The notes under the pieces were generated by a model. The model made no database searches. It was not told the DNA's origin and was given only the letters and a program-made list of their open reading frames with translations. Below are positions 57,026-64,000 of a stretch of 64,000 bases of DNA, piece by piece. Source of the DNA: an uncultured Methanobrevibacter sp. (GTDB lineage: Archaea; Methanobacteriota; Methanobacteria; Methanobacteriales; Methanobacteriaceae). How positions within the stretch are numbered: position 1 is the stretch's first letter; each line of letters starts with the position of its first letter. The stretch covers positions 1 to 64,000 of the forward strand of contig ONJC01000005.1 of the NCBI GenBank assembly GCA_900318035.1, given 5' to 3'. Made by a program: the position numbers and the translations under genes.

Positions 57026-58189
57026 TACATCATTATAAACAACATCAAGTCCACACATTGATGGAACATAGTTTGCTGCCTTTGCTGAATTTACACCAAT
57101 CACTTCAAAGCCCATATCTTCAATAGGAGCTACAACCATACAGGTGTCACATACAACATTTCCACCCGCATTTTCAATAATTTCTGTGTAGCCCATCCTG
57201 TCGGCTGTTGCCTTTACGCTGACTGATGTGCAAATCCATAATTTATTTTTAATAGTTTTTCCCTGTACGATACCTGCTACCTGCTTAATTTCTTCAAGTG
57301 ATGCATGAGGACATCCTAAACAGATTAAATCAGGGTCTTTATCAGTAGTTGATAATTTCTGACGGGTTTCATTGATTTCTTTATCAGATATGAACATTAT
57401 ATCCTCAACTTCAGCCTCATCGGCCTTGTCAAATTCAGGAGTAACATCATCAATGTGATAAAGTGCAACAGAACCTGATGACGCCAGAGCTGCACCAAGA
57501 GTTTTCAAATCGTTATTGTTAGGAGTGTTTTGAAGCTTGAAGTAAGGAACACCTCCGCCAACAACTTTACCTATGATGTAACCCAATGCACCGAAATCAG
57601 CACCTTTCAACTCGCAGTTAACATTAACAACAAGATTGGCTTTTCTGTTTTGCTCCAAATGAAAACCATACAATGGAGTTTTTCCAACAATTGCTGCTGC
57701 AAGTGCTGCAGGACCGCCTTCACGATTAGTTCTGGCACCGATTACAGAGTTAACGTAAGCGACAGCAGATGATTCGGACCATGAAACGTGGTCTCTGAAC
57801 CTTGGAACATTACCTACAAGGTACGGAGTGCAGGTACATGTTTTGGAAATTCCCAGATTGGCATATGCATCTACAATCTGATTTTGCTTTATTGCAAAGT
57901 CCTTTGGAAAACCCAATGCTTCCCAGTTATCCAAATCGGTTCCAGGAGGATTCAGTGATGCATTTACACTAGCTTTTCCGGAACCGTCCAAAGCCAAATC
58001 CTCAAGATATTCCAAACCGGCATCTCCGATTGTTTTGTAAGAAACACCGGATACCTGTGCAGAGGTAATGTCAACCAATTTGGAAGCGCCATAGATATCA
58101 CCTAAAGCTACGAGGATATCCATACTTTTTCTGATGGTTTCACCAAATTCCCCATCGCACATTTGTTGTTCTTCTTTTGTTAAAAACAT
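57002..58189 (-). CDS. Phosphomevalonate dehydratase large subunit (aconitase X)
   Basis: About 395 residues of the AcnX catalytic domain (formerly DUF521): [37 protein letters not shown] and CDTCMV carry the cluster cysteines and active-site residues. It converts phosphomevalonate to trans-anhydromevalonate phosphate in the archaeal mevalonate route to isoprenoid lipids. The small subunit gene is not in the window. ATG 58189 immediately follows the RecJ-like stop. Confidence 0.9.
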   Translation of the reverse strand: MFLTKEEQQMCDGEFGETIRKSMDILVALGDIYGASKLVDITSAQVSGVSYKTIGDAGLEYLEDLALDGSGKASVNASLNPPGTDLDNWEALGFPKDFAIKQNQIVDAYANLGISKTCTCTPYLVGNVPRFRDHVSWSESSAVAYVNSVIGARTNREGGPAALAAAIVGKTPLYGFHLEQNRKANLVVNVNCELKGADFGALGYIIGKVVGGGVPYFKLQNTPNNNDLKTLGAALASSGSVALYHIDDVTPEFDKADEAEVEDIMFISDKEINETRQKLSTTDKDPDLICLGCPHASLEEIKQVAGIVQGKTIKNKLWICTSVSVKATADRMGYTEIIENAGGNVVCDTCMVVAPIEDMGFEVIGVNSAKAANYVPSMCGLDVVYNDVENLIQFE

Positions 58190-58190
58190 A

Positions 58191-59579
58191 TTAATCACTG
58201 TTTAATTGATATTCTACCATTTCATCAACTAAGTGCAAGAAATTATCTTTACTGTCATAAGGTATCATTGCACCGGCAGCTATGTCGTGGCCACCTCCGG
58301 TTCCACCGAAATTGTTGGATGAATCCTGAAGGGCCTTGCCTAAATTAACGCCTTTTGCAACCATGTCCCTGGTTGTTCTGCCGGAAATCTTAATATCCTT
58401 GTGAAGTCTTGAAAGTCCAAGTACAGGTTTGGAATCATCCAATAGCTCAACGGACAAACCAATGCTTGCAATGGTTCCCATTATGGATTTCAACAGTTTA
58501 TCTTCACTGTAAAGGTATTGGATTGAATTCAATTGTTGAGCCCCTTCCTTTTTAACCCATTCAAGACCCTTGACAATCTGGTCACGGTACTGACGCTGCA
58601 ATCTTAAAGCGGCATCGAGAGCCTGATCCTTTTCGCCTAAAGCAATGCTTAAACCCAAACCCTGCTTTTTGTTTTTGCCGCATGCATCAAGAATATATGA
58701 ATACTCCTCCAAATCACGCAACATCGGAGATTCCTTTACAACAGTATAACAATTTCCGAAAATATCAGGATTGATGTTGATTAAAGCATCCTTCAACAAG
58801 TCCTTTTCTTCATCTTCAAGGTCTGTGAATTTGATTCCATAAGAAAGATTCATGCGCTCAAGAAACTCGCGGGCCCCCTCCAAATCTCCACTGATTCCCG
58901 GAAGAGGTGGTGAAAATGTGTAGGCCAGAGATTTGAAAATCGGTTCGGTTGATTTTGAAACAATCTTTAAACCTTCATGAATCTCCAGATTTCCACTTTC
59001 AAGCGCATCGTCAAGAATCAGTTTGTTTACACCGGTAAAACCTTCCTGACCTTGCATATCACCAAATGCACCAACCAAAGCATAATAAGCAAGATGCTTT
59101 TTATCCAAATCCCTGACAGTCAAATAAGCAGAACCTGCACCGCATAAGTCCTTACTTCCGTCAACACCGAAAAGGTGAGGATTTACATGGACAACATTGC
59201 TTTCGGCTTCGGTATCATTAACCTGATGGTGGTCAGCGACAATAACATCATGCTTGTAGGTGTTGAATTCCTTAATGAACGGACTGCCCATGTCTGAAAA
59301 TATGAATAAATCATGCTTTTCACTTCTAAGCTGATTAACCATCTCTTCCTTAAGACGTGGGACGAGAGTTGCATGGAATTGAACATTCTCTTCGGCCAAA
59401 GCATTCGCTATGACTGCCGCTGCTGAGATTCCATCAGCGTCGTTATGAGAAATTAATCTGATAACAGTATCATCTTCCATATGCTCTTTGAGCATATTAC
59501 AAGCTTCACTAGCTCTATTTAACAAGGAGTGCTGCTTCTCTTGGATTATATCTCCATCCTTCTGGTAATTTACCTTCAT
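58191..59579 (-). CDS. DHH-family RecJ-like exonuclease
   Basis: A 462-residue protein with SHNDADG at about 44-50 and VADHHQVND at about 114-122, followed by a DHHA1-type domain ending [13 protein letters not shown]. It is an archaeal RecJ1/GAN-like nuclease that joins the replisome with GINS. The start is uncertain: this ATG overlaps the S15 gene by 65 bases; a TTG at 59525 is an alternative. Confidence 0.88.
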   Translation of the reverse strand: MKVNYQKDGDIIQEKQHSLLNRASEACNMLKEHMEDDTVIRLISHNDADGISAAAVIANALAEENVQFHATLVPRLKEEMVNQLRSEKHDLFIFSDMGSPFIKEFNTYKHDVIVADHHQVNDTEAESNVVHVNPHLFGVDGSKDLCGAGSAYLTVRDLDKKHLAYYALVGAFGDMQGQEGFTGVNKLILDDALESGNLEIHEGLKIVSKSTEPIFKSLAYTFSPPLPGISGDLEGAREFLERMNLSYGIKFTDLEDEEKDLLKDALININPDIFGNCYTVVKESPMLRDLEEYSYILDACGKNKKQGLGLSIALGEKDQALDAALRLQRQYRDQIVKGLEWVKKEGAQQLNSIQYLYSEDKLLKSIMGTIASIGLSVELLDDSKPVLGLSRLHKDIKISGRTTRDMVAKGVNLGKALQDSSNNFGGTGGGHDIAAGAMIPYDSKDNFLHLVDEMVEYQLNSD

Positions 59580-59913
59580 TTACATAGTAAGAAGCTAATC
59601 TTCTGATTCTGGATTCGATGATAGTTAAACCTCTTCTGGAGTGTAAATCTTTAGGGTTTTCTTCTAAGTGATCTCTGATATTAACAGCCCTTTTAATTAA
59701 GTTCATTAAGTCTTCCGGATATTCTCCAGCTTGACCGTTTCTTCTTAAGATTTCGGTGATTCTTTCGCCGGTTACATCTTTAACTGATGGAATTCCGTAT
59801 TGGTCTCTTAATACAATACCGATTTCGGAAGTACTTTTACCTTCTCTGTTAAATTTTAAAATCATCTCTTCAATTTCTTCATCACTATAAGTTACCCATT
59901 CTGGTCTTGCCAT
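59515..59913 (-). CDS. rps15: Ribosomal protein S15 (archaeal)
   Basis: A protein of 132 residues: [15 protein letters not shown] at the start, then the archaeal N-terminal extension and the S15 core [22 protein letters not shown] lies before the ATG. It precedes the RecJ-like gene, a linkage seen in many archaea. Confidence 0.96.
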   Translation of the reverse strand: MARPEWVTYSDEEIEEMILKFNREGKSTSEIGIVLRDQYGIPSVKDVTGERITEILRRNGQAGEYPEDLMNLIKRAVNIRDHLEENPKDLHSRRGLTIIESRIRRLASYYVNEGKLPEGWRYNPREAALLVK

Positions 59914-59981
59914 AATATAAACCTCTTTAAATTTTTTAAATCTTAAATAAGCCCAATTAAGTATTTATTAGAAAAACAATG

Positions 59982-60533
59982 TTAATCTTGACTAGAATAC
60001 CATTTGATAAATTTTTCTAAAGAATTTTTTCTATGTGAAAATTGGTTTTTTTCATCAGTTGTAAGTTCTCCGAAAGTCTTACCTAAACTAGGTACATAAA
60101 ACAACGGGTCAAAAGCGAAACCTAAATTTCCCCTTTCTTCAACTGCGATTTCTCCTGACACTTTGCCTAAAAAGATCTTGGGCTCAGAATTGGGGGCACA
60201 GTACCCAATAACTGACCTGAATTCGGCATAACGGTCATCAGAATCTGCTAATAACTTTAAAATTCCCTGATTTCCAATAGTATCTTGAACATAATGTGAA
60301 TATGTTCCTGGAAATCCATTCAAAGCTTTAATGAATAAACCAGCATCTTCCACAATCACAGGACAGTCAAGTTCATGACAAGCATATTTTGCGCCTGATA
60401 TGGCCACTTCCTCAAGAGTTCCCTGAGGCTCTTCGTAACCTAAATCAATATGCTTCAAGTTAATGTCATAATCCTTGAAAATATTCTCTGCTTCTTTTAC
60501 TTTATGTTCGTTACCAGTTATAAATGTTATCAT
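59982..60533 (-). CDS. XTP/dITP diphosphatase
   Basis: A HAM1/RdgB-type protein of 183 residues: [32 protein letters not shown] and [12 protein letters not shown]. It removes non-canonical purine nucleotides. A TATA-like ATATATAATA about 30 bases before ATG and no ribosome binding site indicate a leaderless transcript. Confidence 0.93.
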   Translation of the reverse strand: MITFITGNEHKVKEAENIFKDYDINLKHIDLGYEEPQGTLEEVAISGAKYACHELDCPVIVEDAGLFIKALNGFPGTYSHYVQDTIGNQGILKLLADSDDRYAEFRSVIGYCAPNSEPKIFLGKVSGEIAVEERGNLGFAFDPLFYVPSLGKTFGELTTDEKNQFSHRKNSLEKFIKWYSSQD

Positions 60534-60658
60534 ATTTTTAAATATGAAAGTGGTTTTTATTATATATGTTGGTTTTCCAAAACATGAAACAGTGCATATT
60601 CAACCAGATACATCACATGCATGAAACTTATAAATAATTATTAAAACACACTTAAATT

Positions 60659-61246
60659 ATGAAACTATTTGAAGAAGGATTTATTGAACGTAACAAAAAA
60701 GTCATAATAACTGCAATTCTGATAATGTTTATTTCAGCCATTATCGGCGCAGGTATGGGATACATATACAATGGAGATAAATTAAATTTCATATCAAATG
60801 CAATATCTTCAAACCCGGTCAATAATAATGTAAGCACCGCTTCAAGCTCAATCAGCTTATTCATTCACAATTTCATCGTTGATTTTTTAACAATTATTGG
60901 AGGATTGGTTTTTTCCATTTTTTCTGTTGCAGTAACAGTTTTCAATGGAATTTCAATCGGATATGTTTTCGGTTTTGATTTGAAATTCGCATGCTCAACA
61001 ATCCTGCCGCATGCCATAATAGAATACACCGCCGGAGCATTATCTCTGGCGATTGCCTTTAAGCTGACAAAAATCGAAATCGATATAATCAAAAAAAGGA
61101 ATTTTAAAAACACAATCAAAGAGCATAATATTGATTTTAAAGATATTCTGTCAATATTTGTAGTTATGGTAATTCTATTGGCTGTTGCGGCTGTTATTGA
61201 AGGCCACATTACACATTTGATTGCCGTGTGGGCTTACGGACTCTAG
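60659..61246 (+). CDS. SpoIIM-family membrane protein
   Basis: A 195-residue protein with about five helices and the SpoIIM/DUF95 pattern: FNGISIGYVFGF, LPHAIIEYTAGALSLAIAFKL. CTTATAAATA is about 31 bases before the ATG, with no ribosome binding site, so it is probably leaderless. The role in archaea is unknown. Confidence 0.85.
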   Translation: MKLFEEGFIERNKKVIITAILIMFISAIIGAGMGYIYNGDKLNFISNAISSNPVNNNVSTASSSISLFIHNFIVDFLTIIGGLVFSIFSVAVTVFNGISIGYVFGFDLKFACSTILPHAIIEYTAGALSLAIAFKLTKIEIDIIKKRNFKNTIKEHNIDFKDILSIFVVMVILLAVAAVIEGHITHLIAVWAYGL

Positions 61247-61295
61247 TGTTTGAAGTTAAAAATTGAAAAATAAGGTTGCCCCATTGGAAGTGGAA

Positions 61296-62885
61296 TCAGT
61301 GAGTGTATCTTCCTCGAGATTCAATATCTGAAATATGTTCGGCAACTTTTTCATTATCATAGCCTTTTAAAACCAAATCAAAGTATTTTACGGCTAAATT
61401 ATAGTCAATGCTTTGTAAGGATTTTTTCAAAACAAGCAAATCAACAGCCTTATCCTCATCAAGCCCTGAATGTCTTCCAAGACCGAAATCAATGAAAACC
61501 AGTTGACCGTCTCTAAGCATTATATTTGATGTGGTAATGTCACCATGTATTATATCGGCTGAGTGAAGCTTGGAGATTTCACGGCCAATTTCAAATGCCA
61601 AATCCTCATCAATAATGTCCTTGACAATAACACCGTCGATTTCTTCCATCAATATTGATTTGTTTTCTAAATCAACATCATATAAAACAGGCGTTACAAC
61701 GCCAGCACCTTTTGCATCTGACAACAATCTGGCTTCAAGCTTGCATCTTGCCTTTCTGATTTTATTGTCGATTTCAGGAATTCTGTAATTTTTTACAATC
61801 CTGTCCTTCAAGACTGCAGGCTCTCCCAGGTAATTTGCCCTGACAATGTTTGATTCTGCACCTTTTGCAATCAAATCATCAGCTAATGTCAGATAGGTTT
61901 TGGTATTGTCAATCCATGGAATGTCTACTTCATCAGTTCTAAATCTTTGAATGATTCCTGTATCGGCCAAATCCATTGGACCGAACTCGTTGCACATCAA
62001 CAGTCCCAGCCAAGCAATCATTACACCATTGTCACCGCAGAGCTTCATCTCCGGCATATAAAATTTGGCGCCGTGCTCTTCTGACATTGTCTTAAGCATT
62101 TCCCTCAATCTTGAATTTGCTGAAACACCACCGCAAAGCATCACCTCATCCTTTTGCGTGTGGGACAGTGCCCTTTCGGTCACTTCCACAAGCATTGAAA
62201 AGGCGGTTTCCTGAAGTGAAAAGCATATGTCCTCCATTTTGGTGCCCCTTTCAGCTTCCCTCAATGCTGCTGACAGCAATCCTGAAAATGAGAAGTCCAT
62301 ACCCTTTACGCTGTAAGGCAAATCTATATATGAACCTTCCTTAGCAAGTTTTTCAATGACTGGACCTCCGGGATGTCCAAGACCTGTTTCACGGCCAAAG
62401 TGATCAAGGCAGTTTCCGATAGCTATATCCAAGGTTTCGCCAAAAATTCTGTATCTTCCGCTTTCATATGCTATAACCTGACTGTTTCCGCCACTTACGT
62501 AAAGAGAAACAGGATTGACCGCACCTGTATCAAGTTTTCCAACTTCAACGTGACCTATACAGTGATTTACACCTATAATTGGCTTTTTAAGTGATAAAGC
62601 TAAAGTTCTTGCAGAAGTTGCAACTATCCTTAAGGCCGGACCAAGGCCGGGGCCCTGTGAAAATGAAATCAGGTCAATGTCATGATATGAAAGGCCTGAC
62701 TCTTCAATAGCTTGAGGAATCAGCTTAGGAATCCACTCTGCATGATGTTCTGCGGCAATTCTTGGATGAATTCCGCCCTCTTCCGGAAACAGCTGTTTTC
62801 CAGCCATAGCCAATATATTTCCGTCACTATCCACAATGCCTACACCGGTTTTTTCTGCAGTTCCTTCAATTCCTAAACTTATCAA
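61296..62885 (-). CDS. Kae1-Bud32 fusion (tRNA t6A synthesis)
   Basis: About 529 residues. Kae1 domain (1-325): SLGIEGTAEKTGVGIV, HHAEWIP, YVSGGNSQV and the metal-binding histidines. Bud32 kinase domain (about 335-529): lysine in AVLKDRIVKNYRIPE, HGDITTSNIM and IDFGLG. The complex makes threonylcarbamoyladenosine in tRNA. The longest frame starts at TTG 62894; TTG 62885 gives the typical MISLGIEG. TATA-like TAATATAAAT about 30 bases upstream suggests a leaderless message. Confidence 0.95.
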   Translation of the reverse strand: MISLGIEGTAEKTGVGIVDSDGNILAMAGKQLFPEEGGIHPRIAAEHHAEWIPKLIPQAIEESGLSYHDIDLISFSQGPGLGPALRIVATSARTLALSLKKPIIGVNHCIGHVEVGKLDTGAVNPVSLYVSGGNSQVIAYESGRYRIFGETLDIAIGNCLDHFGRETGLGHPGGPVIEKLAKEGSYIDLPYSVKGMDFSFSGLLSAALREAERGTKMEDICFSLQETAFSMLVEVTERALSHTQKDEVMLCGGVSANSRLREMLKTMSEEHGAKFYMPEMKLCGDNGVMIAWLGLLMCNEFGPMDLADTGIIQRFRTDEVDIPWIDNTKTYLTLADDLIAKGAESNIVRANYLGEPAVLKDRIVKNYRIPEIDNKIRKARCKLEARLLSDAKGAGVVTPVLYDVDLENKSILMEEIDGVIVKDIIDEDLAFEIGREISKLHSADIIHGDITTSNIMLRDGQLVFIDFGLGRHSGLDEDKAVDLLVLKKSLQSIDYNLAVKYFDLVLKGYDNEKVAEHISDIESRGRYTH

Positions 62886-62972
62886 AATAATCAACTAAAA
62901 AAATTTATATTAATATTATTTAATAACTAAGTATAAAAATATTTTTTAAATTTAAAAAACAAATGTGAAAAC

Positions 62973-63521
62973 ATGGGATTTTATAGTGCAAATACTCCGG
63001 AACAGAAAAGAGTTAAAAAATTGACAGGAGACATTAACATCAGTGAAATGTTTAAAAACGAATGTGAAATTCGTGGAATTCCAATTTATAATGCTTACAA
63101 TATTCAAAAAAGATTGCTGCATGAGGTGGAACAGGAACAGCTTCACGGTGTTAAAGAAGTGGACGACAGAATGATGGAACTGCTTGACGAAAGGTCAAAA
63201 AATAAGGTAACACACAGATATGTTGACTTCGTTTCAAACGAGGACAGCGCTTCAAGAGGAGTCATACCTCCAAGGTCAGACGAACAGCCAGCACCTCAAG
63301 AGCAAATGGAAGTTCCTCCAATGGAAGAAAAAACATCATTGCCCCCAAAAGACCAGATTAGAATTCCGCCAAGGGCAAGGGACGGCAAGCAATTCTACAG
63401 GGACGATGAACTTCCGGAAATCGAAATGCTTAAGAAAATCATGCTTCAAAACAAGAAAATTATTAATCAGAACAAAATCATTATTGATTTGTTGAAAAAG
63501 CAAGGTGAAAACAATGATTGA
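62973..63521 (+). CDS. Hypothetical protein before cobT
   Basis: A soluble protein of 182 residues with a charged helical N-terminal part, a proline-rich linker (about 95-145) and a C-terminal Lys/Asn-rich helix (KKIINQNKIIIDLLKK) likely to form a coiled coil. No family was recognised. Its end overlaps the cobT start by eight bases, so expression is linked. Confidence 0.65.
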   Translation: MGFYSANTPEQKRVKKLTGDINISEMFKNECEIRGIPIYNAYNIQKRLLHEVEQEQLHGVKEVDDRMMELLDERSKNKVTHRYVDFVSNEDSASRGVIPPRSDEQPAPQEQMEVPPMEEKTSLPPKDQIRIPPRARDGKQFYRDDELPEIEMLKKIMLQNKKIINQNKIIIDLLKKQGENND

Positions 63522-64000
63522 TGGAATTACAACCTACGGATCTGATGAATTAACCAAAATGCTTCAGGAATGTGATGATCCGGTGTTTTTGCTTACAATC
63601 GGGACTACTGAAACCTCATTGATTGAAGGAATTTCAGGAGCAGGCCCATCAGCGGATCTGACAGAATACACCCCTGCTTCAGATGCCGAGTTTATGATTT
63701 TAGGTGAAGTAAGATGCTGTGAAGCACCGGCTGAAACCGTAGTGGGTGATGAAGCGGCACCAACACCTGCAAGACTTACCAAAGCTGCACTGCAACTTGC
63801 AAATATCCCATTCGTTATTGTTGATGCAGGTTCCAAAATAAAGCCTGACGTTGAATATGTCCATCTCGGAAAGGACTATGGAAGGGACATCAGAACAGGC
63901 AAAGGAGTTTTAAATCCGTTGGAAATATTTGAAAACGCAAAAGATTTGGGTGCTGAGTTGTCAAGAAGACATGAAATGCTCATTATCGGTGAAAGCATTG
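63514..64000 (+). CDS. cobT: CobT-family phosphoribosyltransferase (TIGR00303), 5' part
   Basis: Only the first 162 codons lie in the window. It begins MIDGITTYGSDELTKML and has FLLTIGTTETSLIEGISGAG and FVIVDAGSKIKPD, as in the archaeal family TIGR00303/UPF0284, which activates the lower ligand of cobamides using nicotinate mononucleotide. AAGGTG precedes the ATG. The frame is open at the window edge. With cbiE (8995) it adds to the cobamide gene set. Confidence 0.85.
   Translation, partial: MIDGITTYGSDELTKMLQECDDPVFLLTIGTTETSLIEGISGAGPSADLTEYTPASDAEFMILGEVRCCEAPAETVVGDEAAPTPARLTKAALQLANIPFVIVDAGSKIKPDVEYVHLGKDYGRDIRTGKGVLNPLEIFENAKDLGAELSRRHEMLIIGESI

Overview
The window looks like a chromosomal segment of a low-GC methanogen of the order Methanobacteriales, most probably a Methanobrevibacter. 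Supporting genes are a pair of Mur-type ligases of the pseudomurein kind, cobamide genes (cbiE and the archaeal CobT family), the fused Kae1-Bud32 protein, archaeal replication factor C small and large subunits, Hef, an archaeal-type leucyl-tRNA synthetase, the aconitase-X type phosphomevalonate dehydratase subunit, and a secreted adhesin-like protein with Ig-like repeats. I saw no rRNA, tRNA or CRISPR array.

Layout. 0-9.6 kb: a solitary transposon end fused to a small gene, an ion permease, two small conserved proteins, YchF, a metallophosphoesterase plus a membrane phosphatase-like protein, then a class-M sirtuin and zinc macrodomain pair, divergent from an HxlR regulator that leads into cbiE. 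9.7-13.2 kb: a large adhesin-like protein and two small membrane proteins. 13.2-14.2 kb: a Get3/ArsA ATPase. 14.9-27.3 kb: the most unusual part, a same-strand run encoding an Hsp100 unfoldase, a Hanks-type Ser/Thr kinase with C-terminal helical repeats, a J-like protein with a C-terminal membrane anchor, a GrpE-like protein, a divergent Hsp70, a PPP-type phosphatase, a small membrane protein and a TPR/HExxH metalloprotease. Two related small membrane proteins flank it, and a decayed partial copy of the second follows. 27.6-31.8 kb: orphan and membrane genes with long AT-rich spacers. 31.8-45.3 kb: mostly housekeeping (UbiB-like kinase, NAD synthetase, LeuRS, tRNA m1A methyltransferase, HtpX with an EF-hand, RfcS/RfcL, AroE). 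45.4-46.9 kb: an intact IscB element with its presumptive omega RNA. 47.2-64 kb: hisS, hisI, a PIN/P-loop/KH ATPase, Hef, two pseudomurein-type ligases, phosphomevalonate dehydratase, RecJ-like DHH protein, S15, XTPase, SpoIIM-like, Kae1-Bud32 and the start of cobT.

How the parts may work together. The 15.3-26.7 kb operon combines disaggregase, Hsp70 cycle parts, kinase, phosphatase and protease, so it could be a phosphorylation-controlled protein-remodelling machine at the membrane. That function is inference; the family calls rest on visible motifs. Three cross-cutting non-coding signals also stand out: a roughly 23-bp repeat in five spacers, usually close to a TATA-like box; an AGTAACY direct repeat shared by the HxlR and Get3 promoters; and hairpins that overlap stop codons and mostly run into T-tracts.
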